A DNA stretch of 64,000 bases from Parvularcula sp039822105 (GTDB taxonomy: Bacteria > Pseudomonadota > Alphaproteobacteria > Caulobacterales > Parvularculaceae): the NCBI GenBank assembly GCA_039822105.1, contig JBCBMW010000006.1, forward strand, positions 62,001 through 126,000. Direction: 5' to 3'. A program made the translations under genes and the position numbers. Under the pieces are notes generated by a model. It was not told the DNA's origin and made no database searches. It worked only from the letters and a program-made list of their open reading frames with translations. Below, one piece after another: positions 16,251 to 24,666 of the stretch. How positions within the stretch are numbered: position 1 is the stretch's first letter; the number at the start of each line of letters is the position of its first letter.

Positions 16251-18565
16251 GACGGCTCGACCGCTGTCAGGAAACTGCCAATCACTTTCTTGACGGCGCC
16301 GTCATCAAACTCGATCTCGAGCTTATTGCCATCAGCGGCGATCACCGTGCCATTGCCGAACTTCTTATGGCTCACCCGGTCACCCAAGGTGTAGCTTGCC
16401 TCACCTGGCGCAGAGGAGGCGACCAGCCGCGCGCTGGCTTCGATGGCGGGCTCATTGTTCCGCATGCCGCCATACTGCCGTGCCCGTTTCCAACCGGGCG
16501 TCGCATAGCGCGACGAGTCCTCATCAAGGACGAGATCGGCAAAACGTGATTGCGCGGGCATCTCTTTGGCCGCGACACCGTAAAGTCCGGCCTCGGAGAG
16601 AACATCAACCTGGTCTTCAGGCAACTCATCAACGAAGCGTGACGGCATAGCGTTTTGCCACCGGCCATAGACCTGCCGGTTGGCGGCAAAGCTGATGCGG
16701 CAGCTCTCCCGCGCGCGGGTGATGCCCACATAGGCGAGACGGCGCTCTTCCTCCAGGCCCGCTTGCCCATTCTCATCAAGGCTCCTCCGTGAGGGGAAGA
16801 TCTCCTCCTCCCAACCTGGCAAGAACACCACCGGGAACTCAAGGCCCTTGGCGGCGTGCAAGGTCATCAGCCAGACCTGTCCTTCGCCGGTGTTCTCTGT
16901 CCGCTCGGCCACGAGGCTCACATGGTCAAGATAACCCTCGAGGGTGTCGAACTCTGATGCTGCGTTGACGAGTTCCTTGAGGTTCTCAAGCTTGCCTGGC
17001 GCTTGCACGGTTTTTGAGTTCTTCCAAAAGTCCGTGTAGCCCGATTCCTCAAGCACCATTTCGGTCAGCTCGCCCGGCTTCATGTTCTGCGCCTCGCGAG
17101 TCCAGCGCTCGAGATTGGCGAGGAATTGCGTCATCGCCGACTTGGCTTTGCCTTTGAGCTCCGACGTTTCAAGCATTAGCTGCCCTGCGACTGCAAGGGA
17201 CACACCGTTTTTCCGCGCCACGACATTCAGCTCGGTCAGTGTTTTGTCGCCAAAGCCCCGGCGCGGCTTGTTGATGATCCGTGAGAAACTGAGGTCGTCA
17301 TCGCCGTTTCGCACCAGCCTCAGATACGCAAGCGCATCTCGTGTCTCCTCACGCTCGTAAAAGCGCGGACCACCGACGATGCGGTAGGGGATGCCGGAGG
17401 TGTTGAACCGTTCTTCAAAGCTCCGCATCTGGAACGATGCGCGTACCAGGATCGCGATGTCGGGGAGGGGGCGACCTTTGAACTGCTCGCTCTCAATATC
17501 CTCAGCGATAACCCGGGCCTCTTCCTCCCCGTCCCACACGCCGCGCAGTTTGACGAGCTCACCCTCGGTATCATCTGTCCACAGGGTTTTGCCGAGACGC
17601 CCCTCGTTATGGCTGATAATCGCGCTGGCAGCTGCCAGAATGGGCGGGGTGGAGCGATAGTTTTGCTCCAGCCTGATTACTTTGGCACCAGGGAAATCCT
17701 TCTCGAAACGGAGGATGTTCTCCACCTCCGCGCCGCGCCAGCCATAGATCGACTGGTCGTCGTCCCCCACCACGCAAAGGTTCGCTGGCTCGTCACCCTG
17801 TCCTTTGGCGAGGAGGCGCAGCCACAGATACTGCGCCATATTGGTGTCCTGATACTCGTCCACCAGCATATAGCGAAAACGGCGGTGATACTCCGCCTGG
17901 ATCTCCGGTTCGCGGCGGAAGATCGTTGTGTTGTGAACGAGCAGGTCGCCGAAATCCGCCGCATTCAAGGTGATGAGGCGACTCTGATACTCCCTGTAAA
18001 GAGAAATAGCCTTGCCTTCGCCAAACGCATCAGCGTCATGGGCGTGCAGATCGCCTGGCGTCTGGCCCTTGTTCTTCCAACCGTCGATCACTGCCGCGAG
18101 GCCTCGGCCCGTCCACCTCTTTTCATCAAGGCCCGCCGCTTCGATCACCTGCTTGCAGAGGCGGATCTGATCGTCGGTGTCGATGATCGTGAAGCTCGGT
18201 TTGAGGCCGACCACTTCTGCGTGACGGCGCAAAATCTGTGCGCCCACGGAGTGAAACGTCCCCATCCAGCGCAAGCCCTCGGCATCGCCGCCAATCAGCT
18301 GCGCGACGCGGTCTTTCATCTCGCGCGCGGCTTTGTTGGTGAACGTGACGGCCAGCACGTCCCAGGGGCGGGCGCGACCGGAGGCGAGAAGATGCGCGAT
18401 GCGCGTCGTCAGTGCCTTGGTCTTGCCCGTGCCGGCGCCAGCCAGCATCAGCACTGGCCCTTCGGTGGTGAGAACAGCGTCCTTCTGCGCGTCGTTGAGG
18501 CCCTCAAGATAGGTTTGCGATGAAGGCGCAGCGGCGCTCTGGGCGCGTTGAGAAAGCGAAGCCAT
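16247..18565 (-). CDS. uvrD: UvrD/PcrA-type superfamily 1 DNA helicase
   Basis: This 3'-5' helicase unwinds nicked DNA in nucleotide excision and mismatch repair and removes obstacles at forks. The 772-residue protein has the SF1 motifs in order: Walker A AGAGTGKT at 42-49, FTNKAAREM, motif II VDEYQDTN, GDDDQSIYGWRGAE, LEQNYRSTPPIL, and VWLMTLHAAKGLEF towards the C-terminus. A UvrD-type C-terminal domain follows (LGDRVSHKKFGNGTV near 720). A perfect GAAC-N7-GAAC LexA box lies 51 bases upstream of the ATG, so it is probably SOS-induced, as uvrD is in other bacteria. Confidence 0.95.
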   Translation of the reverse strand: MASLSQRAQSAAAPSSQTYLEGLNDAQKDAVLTTEGPVLMLAGAGTGKTKALTTRIAHLLASGRARPWDVLAVTFTNKAAREMKDRVAQLIGGDAEGLRWMGTFHSVGAQILRRHAEVVGLKPSFTIIDTDDQIRLCKQVIEAAGLDEKRWTGRGLAAVIDGWKNKGQTPGDLHAHDADAFGEGKAISLYREYQSRLITLNAADFGDLLVHNTTIFRREPEIQAEYHRRFRYMLVDEYQDTNMAQYLWLRLLAKGQGDEPANLCVVGDDDQSIYGWRGAEVENILRFEKDFPGAKVIRLEQNYRSTPPILAAASAIISHNEGRLGKTLWTDDTEGELVKLRGVWDGEEEARVIAEDIESEQFKGRPLPDIAILVRASFQMRSFEERFNTSGIPYRIVGGPRFYEREETRDALAYLRLVRNGDDDLSFSRIINKPRRGFGDKTLTELNVVARKNGVSLAVAGQLMLETSELKGKAKSAMTQFLANLERWTREAQNMKPGELTEMVLEESGYTDFWKNSKTVQAPGKLENLKELVNAASEFDTLEGYLDHVSLVAERTENTGEGQVWLMTLHAAKGLEFPVVFLPGWEEEIFPSRRSLDENGQAGLEEERRLAYVGITRARESCRISFAANRQVYGRWQNAMPSRFVDELPEDQVDVLSEAGLYGVAAKEMPAQSRFADLVLDEDSSRYATPGWKRARQYGGMRNNEPAIEASARLVASSAPGEASYTLGDRVSHKKFGNGTVIAADGNKLEIEFDDGAVKKVIGSFLTAVEPS

Positions 18566-18615
18566 AGCTGCCGATATAGAGGAGTCGGCCGCCCGCGGGA
18601 ACGGCCTGACAAAAA

Positions 18616-18630
18616 GAACAAGAAAAGAAC
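18616..18630. promoter_or_regulatory. LexA (SOS) box 1, uvrD side
   Basis: GAAC-AAGAAAA-GAAC is a perfect match to the alphaproteobacterial LexA motif (GTTC-N7-GTTC on the other strand). It lies 51 bases upstream of the uvrD ATG, a normal position for repression of uvrD. Confidence 0.75.
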
Positions 18631-18634
18631 GGAA

Positions 18635-18643
18635 TTATCCACA
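18635..18643. promoter_or_regulatory. Perfect DnaA box between the two LexA boxes
   Basis: TTATCCACA is the consensus high-affinity DnaA box. It sits 4 bases from LexA box 1 and 28 bases from LexA box 2, in the uvrD/microprotein intergenic region. DnaA binding is inferred from sequence only. Confidence 0.55.
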
Positions 18644-18671
18644 GAGGGCTTGCGTTAGGCTTACCGGTGTG

Positions 18672-18686
18672 GAACACAAAAAGAAC
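18672..18686. promoter_or_regulatory. LexA (SOS) box 2, microprotein/dnaE side
   Basis: GAAC-ACAAAAA-GAAC is a second perfect alphaproteobacterial LexA motif. It ends 16 bases before the ATG at 18703, where it would block transcription of the small gene and possibly of dnaE downstream. Confidence 0.75.
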
Positions 18687-18702
18687 AAAAGGGGATTGAA
18701 CG

Positions 18703-18789
18703 ATGACCTTTGTTCGTGATGTAGCCGGTTTCACCATTCTTCTGAGTGTTCTAGCCACCGCTGTGGCCATGGCGGGCCCGATCGGCTGA
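18703..18789 (+). CDS. 28-residue SOS-boxed single-pass membrane microprotein
   Basis: The reading frame encodes MTFVRDVAGF, then a hydrophobic stretch TILLSVLATAVAMAG (about residues 10-25) and a short PIG end. It has a strong AAAAGGGG ribosome-binding site about 8 bases upstream. A perfect LexA box overlaps the leader. Size and topology recall SidA, the 29-residue SOS-induced division inhibitor of Caulobacter that acts on the divisome in the inner membrane. I claim no sequence homology. dnaE starts 64 bases downstream on the same strand, so readthrough is possible. The alternative is a chance frame in a regulatory region, which the good ribosome-binding site argues against. Confidence 0.55.
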   Translation: MTFVRDVAGFTILLSVLATAVAMAGPIG

Positions 18790-18853
18790 TTGGCCTTGTG
18801 TTGTGGAGAATGAACAGCCCAGCGGGGCAGCTGAATCGCATAGCATTTGGGCT

Positions 18854-21800
18854 ATGCCAGCTTCGTTCATTCATCTGCACGTCCACTCGTCTTATTCGCT
18901 CGCCGAGGGCGCGATTTCGATCAGCAGGCTGAAAAGCCTTTGCGAAAAAGCGCAGATGCCCGCCCTGGCGGTGACCGACACCAACAATCTGTTTGGTGCG
19001 CTTGAGGCGGCAGAGACGTTTTCGGGTTCAGGTATCCAGTCGATCACTGGGATCGAGCTGCCCGTTGCGATCGACAAGGATGCGAAAGCCAAGGGCAAGC
19101 CCCAGCCGCTCTCTCGGATCGTGCTCCTGGCGCAGAATGAGGTGGGCTATCAGCGGCTGATGGCCTTGGCCTCACAGAGTTTCCTGAAGCCTGCGCGGGA
19201 AGGGGAGCCTTGCGTCGATCTGGCCGAGGCCTGCCGGGAGACGGAGGGACTTTTGTGCCTCACCGGCGGCATTGGCGGGCCTGTTGATACGGCTCTGTCC
19301 CATGGTGACCAACGGCGTGCGAGTAAGCTGCTCGATCTTCTGAGTGCGGCCTTTCCCAAACGGCTCTACATCGAGCTGCAACGCGCGCCCAGCGATGATG
19401 CCGCAGGCAGCGATGGCCGTTACCCTTGGGAGACGGAGCTTCTGGAAGAAGCCTATAGCCGTGATCTACCGCTGGTTGCGACCAACCCCGTCTTCTTCGC
19501 TGATGAGGCCGATCATGACGCCCATGATGCTCTTCTTTGCATCGCAGACGGCAGTTACGTCTCTCAGGATGATCGTCGGCGGGTGCCTGCCGATGCCTGG
19601 TTCAAGCCTGAAGACGCGATGCTCGCACTCTTTGAGGATCTCCCTGAGGCGACAGCCAACACGGTAGAGGTCGCTCAGCGGTGTGCTTTCCGTCCACGGA
19701 TGGCTCCGCCGCTCCTTCCGTCCTTTGCCGGAGAAAAAGACGACGAGGACGAAGCTCTGCGCCAGGCCGCGCGCGAAGGTTTGATGGCCAGGCTCGCAGC
19801 GATTGAACCAGCGGCAGAAACGGCGGAGTATGAGAGCCGCCTTGAGCACGAGCTCGATGTCATCGTCCGTATGGGGTTTTCCGGATACTTCTTGATTGTC
19901 TCTGACTTCATCAAATGGGCGAAGGCGGAGGATATTCCGGTGGGTCCCGGACGGGGCTCCGGCGCGGGCAGCCTGGTCGCTTACGCGCTCACGATCACGG
20001 ATCTTGATCCCCTTCGCTATGGCCTCCTTTTCGAACGCTTTTTGAACCCTGAACGGGTGTCGATGCCCGACTTCGATATCGACTTCTGCCAAGACCGGCG
20101 CGATGAGGTGATCCGCTACGTTCAGAAAAAGTATGGCGACGATCGCGTCGCGCAGATCATCACGTTCGGAAAGCTCCAGGCCCGCGCTGTCTTGCGTGAT
20201 GTCGGCCGGGTGCTGCAGATGCCGTTCGGTCAGGTCGACCGGCTCTGCAAAATGGTGCCCAACAACCCTGCGAACCCGGTCACCTTGAAAGAGGCGATCG
20301 ACGGCGAGCCGCGTTTTGCCGAAGAACGCAAGGCCGATCCGCAGGTGGGTGTGCTGATCGATACAGCACTCAAGCTTGAGGGGCTCTACCGCCACGCCTC
20401 CACCCACGCCGCGGGTGTGGTGATTGGTGACCGGCCGCTTCAGGAGATCGTGCCGCTCTATCTTGATCCGCGGGCGGACATGCCGGCGACCCAGTTCAAT
20501 ATGAAATGGGTTGAGCCGGCGGGTCTCGTCAAGTTCGACTTCCTGGGCCTCAAAACTCTCACGGTCATCCGCCGCGCGCTCGACAACCTTCAGGCAGAGG
20601 GGATCGAGCTTGATATCGACCGCATACCGACGGACGACCAAAAGACCTTTGCCATGCTCACCCGCGGTGAGGCGACCGGCGTCTTCCAACTTGAAAGCTC
20701 GGGCATGCGGGCGACCCTCAAAGGTCTGAAGCCTGACTGTATCGAAGACATCATCGCGCTGGTCTCGCTTTATCGTCCCGGGCCGATGGACAACATCCCG
20801 ACCTATATCGCCCGGAAAGCGGGGGAGGAGGCGCCCGACTATCTCCATCCCATGCTCGAGGATATCCTGAAAGAGACCTACGGCGTCATCATCTACCAAG
20901 AGCAGGTGATGCAAATCGCGCAGATCCTGTCCGGCTATTCTCTTGGAGAGGCTGACCTTCTCCGCCGGGCGATGGGCAAAAAGAAGAAAGAAGAGATGGA
21001 CCGGCAGAAACTCCGGTTCGTTGACGGCGCAAAAGAGCGCGGGGTGAGCAAGGCGAAAGCGGAAAGCATCTTCGAACTCGTTGCCAAGTTTGCGGGCTAT
21101 GGTTTCAACAAGTCCCACGCCGCCGCCTATGCCTGGATCGCCTATCAAACAGCTTACCTCAAGGCGCACCACCCGGCCGCGTTTCTTGCCGCCTCCATGT
21201 CTCTTGATCTTGCGAACACGGATAAATTGGCCATCTTTCACGGTGAGGCAAAGAGAGCAGGGGTGCCCGTCCATCCGCCCTCGGTCAATCGGTCCACCGC
21301 AGACTTTCGGTCATGGGAAGGCCAGGTGTTCTACGCCCTTGGTGCCCTGAAAAATGTCGGCTTTGAAGCCATGCGGCATATCGAAGAGGTGCGCAAAGAA
21401 GGCGGCGATTTCCGTGACCTCTTTGATTTTGCTGAGCGGGTTGATGGCCGTCTCTTGGGGCGCCGCTCGCTGGAGCAACTGGCGAGAGCGGGCGCCTTTG
21501 CGTCCGTCCATGACAATCGTGCTGAGGTGTTCGCGGCGGCGGACTTCGTGTGCAAGTACTCCGCCGCAGTGGCCGAAGACAAGCGTTCAGATCAAGGAGG
21601 ACTTTTTGGTGCGGACACTACGCCGTCGCCTCGCCCCAAGCTGCCCACCACAACACCTTGGTCACAGGTCGACGCGCTGGAGGAAGAGCGCGCGGCCCTC
21701 GGCTTTTATCTCTCCGGACACCCTCTGTCTGCGTTCGAGGACGAGCTCACCCGTCAGCAGATCGAACCGGCGTCAAAACTTCTGGAAGAGGACGATATCG

Positions 21801-22300
21801 GCTCCCGGGTTCTTTTGATGGCCGGGGTGGTGAGGGACGTGACCAACCGCCGTTCGAAATCCGGCAAACCTTTCGCGTGGATCACGTTCTCTGATCCGAG
21901 TGCGGAGTTCGAGGTGACGGCGTTTTCAGAGGTCTTGGAGAAGTTTCGGGATCAGTTGACGCCAGGGACCCCGCTCATTCTCTCCGTGACAGCGGAGGAT
22001 CAGAATGGCGGCCTACGGTTGACCCTCGAAAGCATTCGCCCACTGAAGGAAGCGAGGGGGCAGGCGCCAAGCCGCCTCGCCATTCGGGTGGCTGAACCCA
22101 ATGCGCTCTTATCCCTGAAAGCGAGTCTCAAGTCTTGCAACGGCGCTGACGCATCGGGTGACACAACACTTATTCTTCCCCTTCCTGATCAGGCCTGTGA
22201 GGTCGTGCTCAATCTGCCCGAAGACTTCCGTGCCAACGCGGCCAGCCGAACCGTGGTGCAAAAGATTGACGGGGTGGGCCGCGTGGATCTTTTGCCCTAA
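18854..22300 (+). CDS. dnaE: DNA polymerase III alpha subunit (replicative, DnaE1)
   Basis: This is the catalytic subunit of the replicative C-family polymerase. From the ATG at 18854 it has 1148 residues, normal for proteobacterial DnaE. The PHP domain opens with FIHLHVHSSYSLAEGA. The polymerase aspartates lie in PDFDIDFC near residue 405 and FDFLGLKTL near 561. Then come the HhH region, a region resembling a clamp-binding element, and the C-terminal OB fold (SRVLLMAGVVRDVTNRRSK...WITFSDPSAEFEV). A GTG at 18803 would add 17 residues without family support. Upstream are the microprotein gene and the LexA-DnaA-LexA region, so some SOS response is possible although dnaE1 is normally constitutive. 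Confidence 0.96.
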   Translation: MPASFIHLHVHSSYSLAEGAISISRLKSLCEKAQMPALAVTDTNNLFGALEAAETFSGSGIQSITGIELPVAIDKDAKAKGKPQPLSRIVLLAQNEVGYQRLMALASQSFLKPAREGEPCVDLAEACRETEGLLCLTGGIGGPVDTALSHGDQRRASKLLDLLSAAFPKRLYIELQRAPSDDAAGSDGRYPWETELLEEAYSRDLPLVATNPVFFADEADHDAHDALLCIADGSYVSQDDRRRVPADAWFKPEDAMLALFEDLPEATANTVEVAQRCAFRPRMAPPLLPSFAGEKDDEDEALRQAAREGLMARLAAIEPAAETAEYESRLEHELDVIVRMGFSGYFLIVSDFIKWAKAEDIPVGPGRGSGAGSLVAYALTITDLDPLRYGLLFERFLNPERVSMPDFDIDFCQDRRDEVIRYVQKKYGDDRVAQIITFGKLQARAVLRDVGRVLQMPFGQVDRLCKMVPNNPANPVTLKEAIDGEPRFAEERKADPQVGVLIDTALKLEGLYRHASTHAAGVVIGDRPLQEIVPLYLDPRADMPATQFNMKWVEPAGLVKFDFLGLKTLTVIRRALDNLQAEGIELDIDRIPTDDQKTFAMLTRGEATGVFQLESSGMRATLKGLKPDCIEDIIALVSLYRPGPMDNIPTYIARKAGEEAPDYLHPMLEDILKETYGVIIYQEQVMQIAQILSGYSLGEADLLRRAMGKKKKEEMDRQKLRFVDGAKERGVSKAKAESIFELVAKFAGYGFNKSHAAAYAWIAYQTAYLKAHHPAAFLAASMSLDLANTDKLAIFHGEAKRAGVPVHPPSVNRSTADFRSWEGQVFYALGALKNVGFEAMRHIEEVRKEGGDFRDLFDFAERVDGRLLGRRSLEQLARAGAFASVHDNRAEVFAAADFVCKYSAAVAEDKRSDQGGLFGADTTPSPRPKLPTTTPWSQVDALEEERAALGFYLSGHPLSAFEDELTRQQIEPASKLLEEDDIGSRVLLMAGVVRDVTNRRSKSGKPFAWITFSDPSAEFEVTAFSEVLEKFRDQLTPGTPLILSVTAEDQNGGLRLTLESIRPLKEARGQAPSRLAIRVAEPNALLSLKASLKSCNGADASGDTTLILPLPDQACEVVLNLPEDFRANAASRTVVQKIDGVGRVDLLP

Positions 22301-22358
22301 AAGCAGCTTTTGTGCGGTCGTCGGAGCATTGCCCGCGCACCGCCGCGGAAGGGTCATC

Positions 22359-22922
22359 ATGGATGTAAAATTTGTACTGTTGGCGACGGGTTGCGCCATT
22401 CTCGCCGCGTGCGGCGGGGCTCCTGAAGGTGCTGGAGAGGTGGTCGAGGAAGCGGACCTAGAGGCGTCGCCTCAGGCGGTCGCTGATGATGTTGAGATCA
22501 GCATGACGCTGCGGGATGTTTTGGAGAGTGATGAACGTTTCTCCACCTTGGTGGCGGCGCTTGATGCATCAGACCTCCTCGTCACCTTGGAAGAGGAAGG
22601 CCCGCTGACAATCTTTGCACCGAACAACGCAGCTTTTGAGTCGTTGCCTTCGGGTGTTTCTCTTGAAGTCCTGACGGCTGAGGCCAACAAGGCGATCCTG
22701 CGCGATCTTCTCGCCTATCATGTGCTTTCCGCCGAGGTGCCCAGCTATGATATTGAAGGCCGTTCGTTTGATGCGACGGCGGTCAACGGCGATCCCTTGC
22801 AAATCGATGGGACCGGCCCGGTGATCAGCGTCAGTGGAGCCGCCGTTGTGCTACCCGATCTGCAGGCCGAGAACGGCGTGATCCATGTCATCGATACCGT
22901 CCTCTTGCCGCCCGCGAACTAA
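22359..22922 (+). CDS. Fasciclin-domain lipoprotein
   Basis: The 187-residue protein has a lipoprotein signal peptide with lipobox LAAC (Cys at about 20), an acidic linker, and one fasciclin (FAS1) domain at about 48-185. The H1 box is visible as LTIFAPNNAAFESLP, and the C-terminal H2-like block as NGVIHVIDTVLLPP. FAS1 domains mediate adhesion or protein interactions in the envelope; the partner is unknown. It is convergent with purN. Confidence 0.85.
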   Translation: MDVKFVLLATGCAILAACGGAPEGAGEVVEEADLEASPQAVADDVEISMTLRDVLESDERFSTLVAALDASDLLVTLEEEGPLTIFAPNNAAFESLPSGVSLEVLTAEANKAILRDLLAYHVLSAEVPSYDIEGRSFDATAVNGDPLQIDGTGPVISVSGAAVVLPDLQAENGVIHVIDTVLLPPAN

Positions 22923-22925
22923 GTG

Positions 22926-23552
22926 TCAGCGTAGGGACATGAGGATCTCACCAGATTGAACCATCTGCGGTTCGGTGCCGATCTCACCCTTCAAACAGCG
23001 CTCAAGTGCGGCGGGGTAGAGCAAATGCTCCGCCTTCTGAACGCGCGATGCCAATGTGTCCGGAGTGTCGCCGGGAAGCACAGGAACGGCCGCCTGCCCA
23101 ATGATTGGACCGCCGTCGAGTTCGGGGGTCACAAGATGAACGGTGCAGCCTGATAAGGCGACGCCGGCATCGAGCGCTTGTTCGTGCACATCCAAACCAC
23201 GAAAGAGCGGGAGTAAGGACGGGTGAATGTTCAGCATACGGCCATCCCAAGCCGTAACGAAGTCTGAACTCAGAACACGCATGAAGCCCGCGAGGCAAAT
23301 GAAATCGATACCCGCCTCGTCCAACCTTTCGGTGATCGCCGCCTCAAAGGCAGCTTTGCCTTTGTAGGACTTGCGCGGCACAGCGATCGCCGGGACACCG
23401 GCTTCGCGTGCGAGGGCGAGGCCGCCTGCGTCCTCATGGCTTGAGATCACCAGCTCGATCGTGCCCGGAAAGTCTGGTGCTTGAGCCGCGTTGATCAGCG
23501 TGGCCATGTTCGATCCGCGGCCAGATATCAAAATCGCGATGCGCCTCGTCAT
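22926..23552 (-). CDS. purN: Phosphoribosylglycinamide formyltransferase
   Basis: PurN transfers a formyl group from 10-formyl-THF to GAR in de novo purine synthesis. The 208-residue protein begins RIAILISGRGSNMATLI, the conserved nucleotide-binding loop. The active-site region is present: CLAGFMRVLSSDFV, MLNIHPSLLPLFRG (catalytic Asn and His), and HLVTPELDGGPIIGQ with the catalytic Asp. Its start overlaps the end of purM by 4 bases, so the two are cotranscribed as purM-purN. Confidence 0.97.
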   Translation of the reverse strand: MTRRIAILISGRGSNMATLINAAQAPDFPGTIELVISSHEDAGGLALAREAGVPAIAVPRKSYKGKAAFEAAITERLDEAGIDFICLAGFMRVLSSDFVTAWDGRMLNIHPSLLPLFRGLDVHEQALDAGVALSGCTVHLVTPELDGGPIIGQAAVPVLPGDTPDTLASRVQKAEHLLYPAALERCLKGEIGTEPQMVQSGEILMSLR

Positions 23553-24544
23553 GCTTGAGCCAACTCACCGATCACGAAGGCGTCGCTGCACGCTGACAAA
23601 ACGGCGCTCTTTTGGTCCTTGCCGCAGATCAGCACCATGCCGATGCCGCAATTGAACACCGTGTAGAGCTCTTCGCGGGAGAGATCGCCAGCTTCCTGAA
23701 GCCACGTAAAGAGTGGCGGCAGCTCCAACGCTTGCTGATCATATTGGGGGGCGAGGCCGTCGGGAAGCACGCGCGGCACATTCTCTATCAACCCGCCGCC
23801 GGTGATATGCGCCATGCCCTTGAGAGCGTTCGCTTTGAGCAAAGGCGCGACATCGTCCACATAGATCCGGGTCGGCGTGAGCAGGACGTCGGCCCAAACC
23901 CCCGCACCAAACGGCGTCTCTGCAGCAAGGTCCACACCGGCTTCAGTGATCAGCTTTCGGATCAAACTGAACCCGTTCGCGTGAGCGCCCGACGAGGGGA
24001 GCGCAATCAGAAGATCGCCCGGCGCCATATCGTCCTGGAGCGGAAGGAGTGCGCCGCGTTCGGCCGCGCCAACGCAAAAACCAGCAAGATCAAAATGTCC
24101 GGGTGCGTAAAGGCCAGGCATCTCTGCGGTCTCGCCGCCAATCAGCGCTGCGCCCGCTTGCCGGCATCCCTCCGCGACACCCGTGATCACCGCAGCAGCG
24201 GCTTCTGGCGCCAAAACGCCAGTGGCGAAGTAGTCGAGGAAGAAGAGGGGCAGCGCGCCCTGCACCAGGACGTCATTGGCGCACATGGCCACAAGATCGA
24301 CGCCGATCGGCTCGTATTGGCCTGTGTCGATTGCCAAAAGCAGCTTGGTCCCCACGCCGTCGGCGCCGGAGACCAGGATCGGATCCTCAAACCCCGCCGC
24401 CTTGAGATCAAAGAGCCCGCCAAACCCGCCAAGGGATGCGTCGGCGCCAGGGCGTCTCGTGGACGCGGCGAGGGGAGCAATGGTTTTGATAAGAGCGTTG
24501 CCGGCATCGATATCCACGCCGGCCTTTTTGTAGGCGTCAGTCAT
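23549..24544 (-). CDS. purM: Phosphoribosylformylglycinamidine cyclo-ligase (AIR synthetase)
   Basis: PurM closes the imidazole ring to form AIR using ATP. From ATG 24544 the protein has 331 residues with the standard opening TDAYKKAGVDIDAGNALI. It also has FGGLFDLK, VSGADGVGTKLLLAI, GVDLVAMCANDVLVQGA, LIGGETAEMPG and AHITGGGLIENVPRVLP, all family hallmarks. An in-frame start at 24562 would add six residues. It precedes purN and diverges from the DUF2066 gene, the usual alphaproteobacterial arrangement beside hdaA and ppk. Confidence 0.97.
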   Translation of the reverse strand: MTDAYKKAGVDIDAGNALIKTIAPLAASTRRPGADASLGGFGGLFDLKAAGFEDPILVSGADGVGTKLLLAIDTGQYEPIGVDLVAMCANDVLVQGALPLFFLDYFATGVLAPEAAAAVITGVAEGCRQAGAALIGGETAEMPGLYAPGHFDLAGFCVGAAERGALLPLQDDMAPGDLLIALPSSGAHANGFSLIRKLITEAGVDLAAETPFGAGVWADVLLTPTRIYVDDVAPLLKANALKGMAHITGGGLIENVPRVLPDGLAPQYDQQALELPPLFTWLQEAGDLSREELYTVFNCGIGMVLICGKDQKSAVLSACSDAFVIGELAQA

Positions 24545-24666
24545 GGCCCCCGATAAGGGCAACGTGCCCGCGCGTGAAGGGGAAAGAGCGGCCCACTTGG
24601 CGGTCGCATCGCAGCGCGCCCGGTGCTAAGCGATGCAAGATACCGGTCGCGCCGCAGGGATTCGCT

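Noticed and set aside
17609..18523. 304-residue frame antisense to uvrD
   Set aside because: Shadow of the uvrD coding strand.
19466..21274. 602-residue frame antisense to dnaE
   Set aside because: It is a GC-rich shadow of the dnaE frame with no ribosome-binding site or recognisable domain.
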